A stretch of 64,000 bases of DNA. Origin: Callipepla californica brunnescens. Its lineage: Eukaryota; Chordata; Aves; Galliformes; Odontophoridae. Positions within the stretch are counted from its first letter, which is position 1, and each line of letters opens with the position of its first letter. Position numbers and translations under genes: made by a program. Below the pieces are notes generated by a model. That model searched no databases. It was not told where the DNA came from and worked only from the letters and a program-made list of their open reading frames with translations. The DNA is taken from positions 31,191,502 to 31,255,501 of the forward strand of contig JALIRH010000004.1 of NCBI GenBank assembly GCA_023055505.1, written 5' to 3'. Below are positions 1 through 11,828 of the stretch, one piece after another.

Positions 1-1368
1 ATTGTTCAAAGTGCTTATTTAATTTCAGTGGACTGAAATGTTTGTAATGACTGCTCACTTATTCTGTGAATAGACTACATATAGATCTAAAGAAAATTAA
101 CAAGGGAGAAGCACAGTATTCACAACCTGACACTGAGCAAGGCTGAGCACATCCTCCTCTCTGCTGATTTTAGGCACAAGATATCTGAAAAACAACATAA
201 GGAATAAAGTCATCCTTGCTTTATTTCCACCTTTTGCACAAAATATCTTTGAAATCTTGGGCAGATAACCAAAACTCAGCCTAGTGATGTACCAAACAAT
301 ATTGGCACAGGTTGGGCAAAGACACTTTTGCAGGATTAAGAACTGAAAGTGGGCTTTCAAGTTATCAGCTGATGAAAATCTTTGTTGCATGGGACTGGCG
401 AAGTGATGATTCCAATCCAGAGAGGCCTGGAGCTAGAATCTGAGCTCCCAATAATTTCCTCCCAGCCCTCAAATTATTCAAATTGTTCCAGTAGAAATGG
501 AAAGTAGGAGAAGCCAAGGAACAAAACATTAAACTTTCAAACACACACAGAATGTATTTGCCTGGAAGTGTAAATAACAATGACATCAGTACTTGATCTA
601 CTAAGGTCCTTCAGAACTGAACAATATGGCTATGGCATCAAGAGTATCAGCTATCAATGTGTGCCACCACTTCCATTTTCTGATTGCAAATGAATATTTC
701 CAGTACTGTTGTTATTTCAAATCTCTTTTCAGTTTCAGGTATTACTTTTCCAAGCTCAGATATATTCTTAATTAAAATCCAGTAAAGAAAGCTTGAAGGG
801 TAGCCTATGACAAAGACTCAGAACAAATTATAAAGGCTTCAGTAATTTAGCACTGACATTTTTTTTCCAGTAGGTTTACTTTAAGGGACTGATCAGCTGT
901 TGAAGACAGAAAAGCGTAGATTAAACATTTAAGTCTTAAAAACTGAATATCGCACAGCTTTGTAGGAGAATTAACTGAGCTTTACGGACTGTAAGTTGAG
1001 CCAAATTAGCTTCAAAGTTAGTCACCCTTGTAGACTAGTCCCTGCTCCTGACAGGATTTTACCAGATGCCTTGTAATTGCAGCAGCAAGGTACCATGTCA
1101 ATAAATATGTCAATAAAAATGTTACGCCCTAACATTTAGATGGCTTTACCATTTCAGTCTTCAAGTCAAATCCAACCTGTTTTACTGTTAATCTCCGCTG
1201 CAAAGATCTGTGAGACATCAGCTGAGGAGCACTTCATTTACGTTTGCTCTTAGAGCTTGTCCTGTTGGGAGTGCCAAATACCATCATCTTCCAAGGAAAC
1301 CCAGAAGAACTGAAGCACTTTGCAACCTCCAGGATTGGATCATATACTGAGTCATCAGCTTTGCAGCC
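1..1368. other. Unique AT-rich DNA, no gene seen
   Basis: I see no repeat family and no convincing coding frame here. The only local structure is a short duplication of ATGTCAATAAA-type sequence around 1095-1117, which gives two AATAAA hexamers about 12 bases apart. Without an upstream exon these cannot be called poly(A) signals. From about 1200 onward the base composition becomes more balanced, leading into the short open frame at 1369. Confidence 0.6.
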
Positions 1369-1524
1369 ATGGAGCGCCTTACTTTGCTAAGGGAACAAGC
1401 TTCAAGAAGAAACAACTCTGCCAGAATCAGCATTTTAGCCTGGACAGTTTTGAAATACCAGCAGTCAGGGGCCAAACTCTTGAGGCACCAAGCCCTCCTG
1501 CTGCTTAACCTGGCTGGCAGTTAG
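1369..1524 (+). other. Candidate 51-codon open frame, unproven
   Basis: An ATG in a good initiation context (GCAGCC before ATGG) opens a 51-residue frame that ends at TAG 1522-1524. An in-frame TGA at 1348-1350 closes it upstream. The predicted peptide begins MERLTLLREQASRRNN and has a basic first half followed by a leucine-rich stretch (LLRHQALLLLNLAG), so it could form an amphipathic or membrane-associated helix. An AATAAA hexamer lies at 1605-1610, about 80 bases after the stop. I do not recognise the sequence as any family. Frames of this length are common by chance, and there is no sign of splicing or of a promoter, so this is a candidate small ORF, not a gene call. Confidence 0.12.
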
Positions 1525-2189
1525 AGCTGCTCAGCACTTGCCAACTTAGGGTCAGCAGCTGCCACTGCCTTCAAGGACAGTAGCTTTAAATGGTTGTTGA
1601 AACAAATAAAGGTCCCCAGTCTTTGCATCTCCACCCAATTAGAATGCAGTACTTTTGCCTATGAGCAGGTCAGTTGTGATTTTTCTCAGCCTTGGTTTGG
1701 CTGCCCTTGAAAACCTGCCAATAAAGAAGAAAAAAGGAAAAAGTTCTTGCCAATGGTGCAGTGATAAATGGAAGGAGAATGTGGGAAGCATGTTATTTGT
1801 GTTTAAAGGGAAAATAAGAGATACCTTCTTGCTGAGTAGGTTAACAATAATGCATGTAATTCAGTCATAGTTTCAGAAATCGTACCACACAAAATCCTGC
1901 AATGCTGAGGTAAGATATCAGTAGTAATAAGATAAGAATCTTGATGAAGTATATAAGAAAGGTAAACTTTTTCCTTGCTGTCTTCCTCTTTCCAGTTAAT
2001 ATGTTGAATCTGATCTTCATCACATATAGCTAGAGGAATAGGGCTTCTCTCAAAGACTTTGTTCCTACCAGCACCTCCTTGCCATGTAACCCCAAAATTC
2101 TGCTTACAGGGTCCTAATGCAGTATGTAAATGCTAAGATATGCATATGGTCAAGGCTGTTGTAACAATATCTGCATTGCTTGCAGTTCC
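1525..2189. other. Unique DNA, no gene seen
   Basis: Ordinary AT-rich unique sequence. Apart from the AATAAA at 1605-1610 mentioned with the preceding short frame, I see no repeat or coding signal. Confidence 0.55.
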
Positions 2190-2309
2190 ACAAAGAAAAA
2201 AAACAAGAACTAACAAAACTCCAAAACATACAGAAACCCCCAAATCACCAAAAAACAAGCAATGAGAACAGCAACAACAAAACAAACAAAAATAAAGACA
2301 CAAAAACAT
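2190..2309. repeat. A-rich low-complexity tract
   Basis: About 120 bases made almost only of A and C on the plus strand, with many AAAC and ACAAA words and no fixed period. It lies about 160 bases before the 3' end of the neighbouring CR1 copy. CR1 elements do not end in poly(A), so this is not its tail. It is probably a decayed simple repeat. Confidence 0.6.
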
Positions 2310-2469
2310 TGTTAATTTATTTCAGATCACTGAATAACTAGATTCCTGCTCGCATTTTCAGGTCAGGCTGGAAAAACATTTTCAGGAGTATCTGACAAAT
2401 TGAAGGCACTAATTGAAACTGTAATGACTGGTTTGAGTCTTACTGAAATCTTGAACAGGTATTTAATTA

Positions 2470-3056
2470 GAATCATAGAATCCTTAGAGTTGGAAGGAAC
2501 CTATAAATGTCATCTTGTCCAGTTCCCCAGTCACGAACAGGGACATGCACAACTAAATCAGGATATCCAGTGTCTGGTCCAGCTTTGCCTTGAAATTCTC
2601 CAGAGATGGGGCACCCACCGCGTCTGTGGGCAACCTGTTCCAGTGCCTCACCACCCTCACTGTTAAAGACTTTTTCCCTATATCCAACATAAATTTATCC
2701 TCTTTAAGTTTGAAGCCTGTTCCCTTTTTTCACCACAGCCCCTACTAAAGAGTATGTGCCCTTCTTTCCTGTAGCTCCCCTTTAGATATTGAAAGACCAC
2801 TCTCTGATCACCTCTCAGCCTTCTCCATACTGAACAGCCCCAGCTTTCTCAGCCCGCCCTTGTAGGAGCAGTGTTCCACCCCTTGGATCATTTTTGTGGC
2901 ACTCCTGTGGATATGTTCCACCAGGTCCATGTCTCTTGTGTACTGAGAACCCCACATCTGGATGCAGTACTCCAGGTGAGGCCTCACCAGCACAGAGGAG
3001 AGGGGCAGGATCACCTTTCTCAGCATGCTGTCCATGCTTCTTTTGATACAAGATGC
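2470..3056 (-). mobile_element. CR1 LINE, 5'-truncated copy
   Basis: Non-LTR retrotransposon fragment of the CR1 clade, on the minus strand. The 3' end is at the left, where the plus strand reads AATCATAGAATCC, the reverse complement of the CR1 terminal motif. Conserved 3'-UTR phrases follow (TTGGAAGGAACCT, CCAGTTCCC). At 3035-2808 the minus strand still encodes the end of the reverse-transcriptase ORF: VRPHLEYCIQMWGSQ, then ATKMIQG, then LRKLGLFSMEKAER, all typical of CR1 ORF2. The body of ORF2 is missing, as in most genomic CR1 copies, because reverse transcription starts at the 3' end and usually stops early. Frames beyond this tail are broken. It is a dead copy. Confidence 0.93.
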
Positions 3057-6000
3057 ACCTTTTGATTACTTAAAACCTTTTTTTTTTTAACTCTTTTTAT
3101 CCTTCCTTTTACTTCTAAAAGTTGAGACACTACAACTGCTTGCTCCAGTAGCTATTTGCAAGCCCCAAGCCATACACCAGCTTCCCTCTCAATTCTTGTC
3201 TCCATTGTAGAAAGCTGCTGGGTAGTAAAAGCAGACCTGATGATCCCTGCTGGGTTTCCTTATGCTCAACTTCTCCATTTTTTGAAGGAAGGACAAGCTT
3301 CAATAAAAGCGTCTGCCAGGGCTAAGACCAATCTTGAACTTTTCTTTCAATCAGAGTAATTACAAGATATCTCTCTTCCTCTTAGCCAGCAGTGCTCACT
3401 ATGCTAAAAGGAGCTTAACTACCTCAACGTTTCTCCCAGATGTCACAGGAATTAGGTGGTGGGTTCAGAAACTACTGGAAGAATTGTTCACCTATGTTGC
3501 TAACAAGAATTAGCTGTGGCTAATTAGGCTACTAATGTAGCAAGGTTCTACTAATGTTGGAGGTTCCTCCTGTGCAGATTTTTTTTTATCCCTACTGATG
3601 AGCTGGCCACATATCTTTATTGTGGTAGAACAACATCAGATTATTCATTATCTAACAGGCTATTGGTACAAGTGAATTGCTCTAGTTTGGGTGTAATATG
3701 CTGTCAACACATTACATGCCTGACAGCTGTAGCTCTACGTCTAGAACCTCGTTTAGCAGAAAGAAAAAGGAGATGGATTTTTCATACCATGCTGTGGTTT
3801 GAATTTATCCTTGCGTAAATCTGTATTGCATTATCACATTGTGTTACATATCATAAACTGATGTTAGCCAGATGCATACATAGATATATATGTGTTGCAG
3901 CTGTATATATACCAAGCTTTTGTTTATGGAGATTTCCAGCCTGTGGTATTCCTACTTAGGAAAAATAAAAAGCTACTGCATCTGTACTGCTACCAAGCAC
4001 ATCCATGGTACCTCTGGTCTCTATGCACTGACTGGCAGCGTGGGATGTCAACGTTCCCAAGCAGAGGTACAAATCCATTATGACTTCTATATTGAAAACA
4101 CATAGAAATGATCACTTTCTGTGATCTTAGGAATAAAATAAAATAAAAAAAACCCCCAAGAAATAGATAACAAGCAAATTTCATACCCTCAAAGTCTCAG
4201 GAAGACAAGGAGTGCAATATATCCTTAAAATGAATTGTTTTTTTGTAGTAATTAAATGAGAATTTCAGAAGATAATCTACAGTTTTCCACTTTTACAAGG
4301 CTAATTTTTTTATGGCCTCTTGATCACACAAAATAATGAGTCAGCACTGAGATTTAGCTTTGGAAACCATTTATTTACCCTCTGGTTTCCTTCAATGCTG
4401 TTACAGTGACCAGTTTAAATCTTCTTTAATCTACTTCAATTCTGGAAAACTGATAAACAAATACTAATTATAAAGATGCTGAGTAAGCATTGTGAAAGAG
4501 GATGAGGTGAAAGAAATAGCTATGGAAGGGAGGGTAATGTAACAATCTTTCTAGTCTGCTGTGTATGTCACCATATGTGATTATCTTTTCCCTCTCACAC
4601 CATGTCCACCAGCTGATCTCCTACAACTAACCCCTGCCTTTTCCTTCCACAGTTTGGAGCTCCCTCACATATGTTTGCAGCACTGCTCATCTCTTCTCTC
4701 CCCTGTGGCCTAATGTGACAGATCTTGTCCATTGTAGGTTTGCCCTCTGGCAGTCTATTGAGACAAGCTGTATTCATGTGGATACTAACCTGATGACCTT
4801 GAGCTGAGATTTTTCTCAAGTGACTTGATTTACTGGTTGCAGCCTCAAGCTCATAAACCAGCCCTATGTTGCTTCATCAGAAATAATCCCACCTGAAAAG
4901 TTTTTATGCTAGGCACCAGCAGTTAAAATAGGCCATGGTGGGAAAGAATTGCTGTATTCATCTTTGTTTTCTTCTTTTCCTAACACTTTTTGACACTTGT
5001 TTGAAAAAAAAGTTGCAAACGTGAAAGTCTGCTTAACCAGACATATAACCACATCATCACTTTATGCCCCTGAGAGCTCCAGGGATAATGTCAGCAACAG
5101 AAAGTGTTGTGACAGAGCAAGGCATGCTGCTGTGGCAAAAAATGCCAAGGAGCAGAAAAAACATAGAAGAAGTGGAGAATAAAATACTAGCTAATAGAAC
5201 ATACTCACCCAGGAAGATGTATATAGATACGCTAAAAAACAGTAGGAAATATTTATGGGTATGAATTGTGATTCATGTCCTTAATTTCTCCTCCTTGATA
5301 AATCCAACATTTCACTAACAAGCTTATCATTTTCATATTTACTCACTGACAATATTATTTTGTGGATGAGCTAGTGGAGGGCAAAATAGTTAAAGTAACT
5401 TATTTTTGGTATGACATCCATTAAAATGGAGCAGTGTGGCAGGATAACAGCTTCTGTTTGGAAACAAAAGCCTCTGCTTTGCCTACCCCATAAATACAGT
5501 TACATTTCTGTTGCTGCTGTGGTGGCTGCTAACTGGTTGCCATGTTCCTTCTGCAGTCATTAGTCCTTTATTACACCACATGGAATTACTGCTTGCTGAG
5601 GAGAAGTTATACAAGAAAACACTAGGGTCTGCAGCCACCTTCTAGTACTGTTCCCTGTAGGCTTATACCCCACGTCATACACATGCAGAGTGATTGCACT
5701 CCTTTTCTTCAGTCCTTCATGCAGACACATACAGTATTGCCCAAGTTCTCCCTTCAGTTTTCTGTGTGAAGCCATTAAGTTATTCTGAAGTCTCACTGAA
5801 CAGGAAGATACCAGTCTCTGAGAGAGGCAGGATCTTTCACTCTGAGCACCAGGCCCTGGTTTTACCAATAAAGGCTTAAAATCTTCCAAATGCTTACATG
5901 ATCTTCCTTTAGTTCTGATACTGGAGGAGACTCAGGAAATACAGGTATGTTTCTTGCTTCTGTCACAGGTTTTCTGTGCTGTCCTGGACTTGGAAGGATT

Positions 6001-8214
6001 TGCAAAGGAGCAGACTCCTTAAATTCAGATAGATGACTCAGTGAGCAAGGGTTTCTGCCTTCTCTCTATCACATGAAGACTTTACTGAAGCATTGTTATC
6101 TTCACTTTTTATCTTCCATGCCCAACATATTCAGGAACTATCCTCACTACATCTTTAATGTCTTCTTCTAGATTGCTTATTTCATAATGAAGGAATATAA
6201 ATTTAGATAGCTGCAATAATTGGTTGCCTTTTCTATGGTGTTATACTATAGCATCTTGTGCATTTTCAATTTCATGGTGGATTAGAATGAAATTTTGTTA
6301 ACCAGCAAAAGTTGGCATCTATTTAAATACACTATCTTAGAGATATGTTCATTCCTATGCAAGTGATGTTCTAATGATTCCTTCTATTTTCAAAGTTATT
6401 TTGAGGAATTCAAAGTCAACTCTATTAAGCTGATAGATCCAGATCTGTCATTTAGGGAAGAAAAGCTCCTCTTAACATATAAGTGTCTGGCGCTCATAAT
6501 GTCATTTACAGCTCTGAGTTATGTGCCTAGGCACGATGTTTCATAAGGCTCTTAGCTCCACCTGGATTCACCCCAGAAGACAGAACTTCTAGAAGACAGT
6601 TTTTATTCTCCCTAGATCCCATTTTATTTTACCAACTTGTGTAACTGTGAAAAAACTATTTCCAGTCTTCATGAAAAATTGCTTTCACATCGTGGCTAAA
6701 TCTAAATGAATGCAAGAGACACGGTCAAAAATTCACTCCAATACTTTCGCTGACATATGAGGACTAATGATTATTTGGCAGTCTTATTACTGTAATATTG
6801 ATAGTCTTCCTTAAAAGCTTTTTTATATTATTATTTGATGTTTGTCTGTTTTACTTCATACAAATGTGCATGCAATTTGCACCTAATTAAGCGCTTGACA
6901 CTTAAATCCAGTTTGCGGTTTTCCACACTACTCTTCCTGATAAGAATGAATTAGAAATGATTTGTCTGCACTCAATCAACTATTTTTCTCTTGTAAAGTC
7001 TTCATATCCAGGAATACTGATGAACAAATTGTGTCCAAACTATATAAGAATAAATCTGTAATGAAAGAATTCAAAACAATTATAGCTTTCAGATGACTAC
7101 TCTAAGGCTTTGGGGTGATTCCCAATACACTAGTGAGTAGAATTATAAATGAGAAAGTTCTAGTACAATATACGTTTAAGTAAGCTTTAGAATTACTTCT
7201 GTTTTTTAAATCCTTCCACTTTTGGGGCACCATATTACAAGGAGGACCAGGACAATGGAAAGATGTGGAGCTGTCTTGGTAGTAATGTGAGCTCAGATTC
7301 TGTGTTCTGATCACAGTTACTGTTTTTTGGAAACAAGTATTTTAGGAAGAGATTACAGTAATTTTCCATAAAGCAATGTCTGCACATGCAAGGAATGATA
7401 TTCAGGCCATGGTCTCCCATAGCCTTTCATATGCACTACTGTCCAGATTCCAGGTAGTAGCATCTATTCATCTACTATATCCACAAACCAGTTTTTTGGA
7501 TGGAACTGCAGCAAAAGGGGTTCAAATAAGCTTTTGAAATGCTGTCACTAGAAATAGAAATTGAAGAGTGTTCCTTTTGCACCACTGCCCAGAACTATGA
7601 CTGAAAGTTGGGAAAGGACTACAACAGGAGCTGTGAGAAATCACTCACAGTGAATCAAGTGCAATCTAAGTGAATCAAGTTTTGATATATAACATTTTCC
7701 CAAACTGGTGCTTACATGGAGGCTTTTTAAAAACATTTTTGAGATGGGGAAACATAATAATAAAAGTCCAAAGCACTCCATAGCAATTCTGGTATACTAA
7801 ATTCTAATATTATTGATAAGTTCTTATAAGGAATAGAAAAGAGTGATAACAGCTTAATAGGGAATGTGGTTACAGTGAACTTGAAAATGAGAAATTGTGT
7901 CTGAATTTGTTCTTTAATGAGTTTAATTTCATAATGAAAATATGTTAAATCACAAAAAAAATGCATCAGAAGACACTGTAAGAAAAATATGAATAGTTAA
8001 TGTGACGTTAAAAAATAGTTAAGCTAAGGATGATTAAGCTTGTGATCCTAAAGTCATTCTATTTTCTGTAAGAAAGGGCTGCAGTACCCAACGGGCTATG
8101 AATTATTTGAGACTTGCCAGAGCACAGAACTGTTTTGCTGCAGCCATCATTGCCAGCAGGACAGCCTGCATCCCAGCAAGCTGGGGAACTTGCTGAGCAG
8201 ATGATCTCCCTTCT
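3057..8214. other. 5 kb of unique DNA, no gene seen
   Basis: No repeat family recognised. Minor structure: a T run at about 3079-3089, an AAAAT-type A-rich run near 4134-4152, and GTGAATCAAGT twice within about 30 bases near 7651 and 7670. A pyrimidine tract ending in CCACAG near 4652 resembles a splice acceptor. The frame behind it closes after about 20 codons, so I do not call an exon. Open frames here are of chance length. Confidence 0.55.
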
Positions 8215-8820
8215 GAGCAGAAGGCCAACTATATCCTGGGCTGTAGTAAAAAAGGGGTGTCCAAAAGGGAGAGGGAGGTAATTGTTCCCCTCTATCCAGC
8301 TCTTGTGAGAACCCCATCTGAAGTACCTCATCCAGGCCTGGGGCTCCCAGCAAAAGAAAGATGCGGAGCACTTTGAACGGGTCCAGAGGAGGGACACTAA
8401 GATGATCAGAGGGCTGCAGCTCCTCTCCTATGAAGAAAGATTGATGGAATTGGGCTTGTTTAAGTTGAAGAGAAGGCTCTGGAGAGGCCTTCCAGTACTT
8501 GAAGGGAGTATATAAAGAGGAGTGGGAATGACTGTTTACGCAGGTTGATAATGATAGAACAAGGGGGAATGGTTTTACACTAAGATAGGAGAGATTAAGG
8601 TAAGATGTTAGGAGGAAGTTTTTCACTCAAAGGGTGGTGATGATCTGGAACTGGTTACCCAGAAAGGCTGCGGGTGCCCCATCCCTGGAGGCATTCAAGG
8701 CAAGGCTGGATGTGGCTCTGGACAGCCTGGTCTAGTGGTTGGTGACCCTGCCCACAGCAGTGAGGTTGAAACTAGGTGATCTTTGAGGTTGTTTTCAACC
8801 CAGGCGATTCTATGATTCTA
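8215..8820 (+). mobile_element. CR1 LINE, 5'-truncated copy
   Basis: CR1 fragment on the plus strand with its 3' end at 8820, ending in GATTCTATGATTCTA (8806-8820). Diagnostic stretches in order are the late ORF2 region (AAGGCCAACTATATCCTGG near 8220, then the CTGGGGCTCCCAG region near 8337), the GTCCAGAGGAGGGAC segment, AGGAGGAAGTTTTTCACTC, AAAGGGTGGTGA, GTGCCCCATCCCTGGAGGC and TTCAAGGCAAGGCTGGATG. The reverse-transcriptase tail is interrupted by frameshifts and stops, so no protein is made. The left boundary is approximate because similarity fades gradually. Long frames on the opposite strand of this copy (between 8059 and 8626) are antisense shadows of it. Confidence 0.93.
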
Positions 8821-9029
8821 CAAAAGAGGAAGGGAATCCCCTGGAGGGAAAAGTTTTTAATGTACATTCCCATTAATACCTCAAAACTGTACATTTTTCT
8901 GTATTTGTTTGGGGAGCTGTTCCCTAGGATGACTGCAAAATATAGGTGCTGGACAAGATGCCTTTATTACCAGACTGTGGGAGATTTAACTTTCCTGTGG
9001 GAGCTTTTCTTTTCTAACCACAGGAAGCC

Positions 9030-9033
<4 letters not shown>
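8821..9033. other. Unique spacer between CR1 and the TG repeat
   Basis: Short unique stretch. An open frame running from here through the TG repeat owes its length to that repeat, which encodes alternating Val-Cys, and I do not regard it as coding. Confidence 0.5.

Positions 9034-9085
<52 letters not shown>
9034..9085. repeat. (TG)26 microsatellite
   Basis: Uninterrupted dinucleotide repeat, 26 units over 52 bases, preceded by GTA and ended by CTGG. Its purity suggests it is still length-variable between individuals. Alternating purine-pyrimidine DNA of this kind can adopt left-handed (Z) form. No function is implied by that alone. Confidence 0.97.
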
Positions 9086-9088
<3 letters not shown>

Positions 9089-9600
9089 GTGTACAGCACA
9101 AGGGTTATGGATTGCCTCCCACCTGGTATTTGACAACAAAACAATATAAATCCCACTGTGCCCCAATGCTTTATTCAAACTATGTTTCCCACATAAGCAA
9201 CTACAAGCAGTTTGTAGCCTTCAGAAGTGTGCTGCAGTTTAGCAGATAATTAGCTGTGTGGATAGCTAATTTTGCCTTTTAGTTTATTTACAGTAAAGAT
9301 GCAGAAGCACTCTTGCACATGTTTTCCTGAGCAGAGCCTTGGTTCCTGAATTTGGACTGCAAAGAGTAGAGCAACAACTACTCATAGTGTTTAACAGCTT
9401 CTATATTTGGTTGACAAGTACAGAAAAATCAGTTGTGCACTTTTCCATGCTCTTTTTGATGAGAAATCATGTAGCACCACCTGATGAGGGGGGTTCCCTA
9501 GGTGCTGAGATCAGAAACTGCAGGAGTGTGCTACAGCTCTCATCTCCCATGTGCACTGGAAGATCCCATGGAAATGAGAACAGAGGACTAGATGTGTATT
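9086..9600. other. Unique DNA, no gene seen
   Basis: About 500 bases between the TG repeat and the next CR1 fragment. Base composition is balanced, but there is no recognisable exon, repeat or RNA. An open frame at 9339-9662 runs into the CR1 copy and is not credible as a gene. Confidence 0.5.
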
Positions 9601-9776
9601 ATAGAATCATAGCATTACTGAGGTTGGAAAAGACCTCTAAGATCATCTTGGTCAACCGCTGACCCGTTCCCACTAGGCCCACTAAATCATGTCCCTTAGT
9701 GCCATATCTGCATGGCTCTTGAACCCCTCCAGGAACAGTGACTTCACCACCTCCCTGGGTATTCTGTGACTGAGCC
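9601..9776 (-). mobile_element. CR1 LINE 3'-end fragment
   Basis: Short CR1 fragment on the minus strand, 3' end at the left (ATAGAATCATAGCATT). The plus strand carries the usual CR1 3' words in order: GGTTGGAAAAGACCTCTAAG, ATCATCTTGGTCAACC, CCCACTAAATCATGTCCC, CCTCCAGGAACAGTGAC and CACCACCTCCCTGGG. This wording differs from the copy at 2470, so it belongs to another CR1 subfamily. Only the last 170 or so bases remain and no protein-coding part is left. Confidence 0.92.
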
Positions 9777-11555
9777 TGCAAACCAAACCACTTAAAAGCT
9801 CTGTAGGTTCCTGGACTGACACCGCAACTGCTAGCTGGAGAAAAGAGGTGATTATAAAATCACATGAGAACTGAAATTGTAAAGCACTGAGGGGTAATGA
9901 AGAAATAAAACAAACTCAGAGAGATCTAGGAGACAGAACTATCAAAATGCAAAATGAGCTTTGTTCAATATGTAAATCAAACTGAATCTGCATTTGCTTT
10001 CTCTCTTACAGCAGCCTGTAATTAGGACTGCACTGACTGTTTGTTGCTGATTTAGGAGCCAAAAGAAAATCTAGTTAATTCACTAACACTGCAAAAGCCT
10101 ATGGCTGAGAGGAGAGTTTCATTTCATGAAACAAAAATATGAAAATAACCCACTGATGATCAGGAAAATATCTTATGGATTAGACCAGTCCCTTTAACAT
10201 GCAGTAACATTCCTGGCTATCTCAAAATCCAGCTAAAAATTAGAGGAGGGGAGAAAATAAGACTGTATTATTAAATTAAATATTCGAGTGCATCTGTCTC
10301 CAATCAAAAAAGTGAGGTACTTAAAACACGGTGATATATTTTATATTCATATGTTCAATTGCTTTGGAATTACCGTGGTAACATTATAGTGTATTTTTGC
10401 TGGGTGTCATTACTGGTCAACATTAAGAGTATATTGTAAAAATCTTTTTAAGATATATGGCCTTTAAAGACATTTTCAGCTGGAGATCCTCTGAATTGGC
10501 TGCTAGTGACTTACATGACTTGCTTATAATATGTCAAGAAGGTTACAGTGACATAGTTTATGATAACTCAGGATATAAATTTAAGAAGCTACTTAGATTT
10601 GGTTTTCCTTTTAAATTAACTCAGTCTAATCAAGACTGTCACCTCTATGATTAGGTAAAAAACTAAATACACTCAGATTACATTGAGAAACAGAAAAGCA
10701 ATCAAAATGGACAAGAAAGTTGCTTGTATCACACAGCTGAATAGCTCCATTAATAAGCTCAGAAAGAGATTTCAGGTCTTTAGGAAGAGTAATATTTCTA
10801 AAGACAGAAGACTGTTGCAAAGATACCAGCCTGCCCAAAATTAATCAAAATGTGCATTAGATGTTAAGGAACCCAGCTGTAACCATTCTTTTGTGTACTT
10901 CTCTGAAATATAATTTTCTATATAATCAGGAGCAAAAACTTACAGTGACCACTGCACTAACATTTTCCATATTAAGGAATAATTAATTTTCTAAGTGAAT
11001 TTTATTTACCAATTATGCTCACAATAATTATCACAATAATTTCAGATGCCATTTATTTCAACATTTAACACTGTGTTTTAATTGCCCTACAGGAGCTCCA
11101 GGAAATTCAGAATAGCAGTTAATTTTTGTGGCAAAAGTATTATATGCATTTTAAACAGGACCTTATAAGAAATAAACAAAAACTATATCATAGATTTATT
11201 GCCTACTGCCATTGAGTTGAGCCCTAGATTTATATCTTGAATTTTATAACTGAAATACACCAATCAGTAAAGCATGAAGATGAAAATATAATCTGAACCA
11301 ATACTTGATTTGTCATGAAATAAGCATGAAACATTCTAATATTGTGGTCTCTAAAGACCAAATTCATGTGACCTAAGTTCTACCGAAGCCCATCTCAGAT
11401 GGCATTTTTTTCAGACTGGTTCTTCAGAAAAGCCTAACTGCAAAGAATAGTACTCCATCTTGACAAAAGCTATTTTAGAAAAACAAATCTAGATTTTCCA
11501 GCAGAATTCTTCAATTTTAACAAATGACTACCAGATTATGATGATTTTTATTTTG
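9777..11555. other. 1.8 kb of unique DNA, no gene seen
   Basis: AT-rich unique sequence. The stretch around 9940-10160 has a pyrimidine-rich run ending in TTACAG near 10011 followed by fairly balanced sequence. All three frames behind it close within about 12 codons. A 65-codon ATG frame at 10457-10654 is of chance length and has a poor start context. No repeat family was recognised. Confidence 0.5.
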
Positions 11556-11575
11556 TTTTTTTTTTTTTTTTACAG

Positions 11576-11828
11576 AAACTCCACCTCTCCTAAATGATAA
11601 ACTTTGTGACCATACTCAGCTTGTCAAGCTGTTCACCAAGGCCTGGCAGCAGTGCAGTGTACCTCTTGCTCGTGCCCCTCCTGCAAGAAACAGGTGGCAC
11701 CAAGATGGTTCTTGAAGTTTCGGAACAAATTCTTCTGATGTAGTAAGATTTCTAACAGAAGATTAGAACAGTAGACCTGATAAGCCTATGCACCAAAAAT
11801 GATATGTTTCTTCTCTTAGGATAATAAA
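11576..11828 (+). other. Candidate terminal exon with poly(A) signal, unproven
   Basis: A run of 16 T (11556-11571) followed by ACAG makes a strong-looking splice acceptor at 11575. Behind it one frame is open for 45 codons, from ACT 11578 to TGA 11713-11715. It begins TPPLLNDKLCDHTQLVKLF and ends ARNRWHQDGS. About half its bases are G or C, against a clearly AT-rich surround. An AATAAA hexamer lies at 11823-11828, 108 bases after the stop, followed by T/G-rich sequence. Acceptor, open frame, stop, short 3' UTR and poly(A) signal are thus in the right order for a last exon. I do not recognise the peptide, and no upstream exon is identified. The T run could instead be a simple repeat. Confidence 0.15.

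Noticed and set aside
2815..3065. Extra frames over the CR1 copy on both strands
   Set aside because: They are frame-shifted or antisense readings of the CR1 reverse-transcriptase tail at 3035-2808.
4634..4740. Acceptor-like CCTTCCACAG followed by an open stretch
   Set aside because: The frame closes after about 21 codons and there is no good donor.
8059..8626. Two long minus-strand frames (112 and 159 codons)
   Set aside because: They lie antisense to the plus-strand CR1 copy at 8215-8820. Antisense CR1 is often open for long stretches because of its codon composition.
8776..9249. 157-codon plus-strand frame
   Set aside because: It starts in the CR1 3' end and owes its length to the TG repeat, which encodes alternating Val and Cys and contains no stops.
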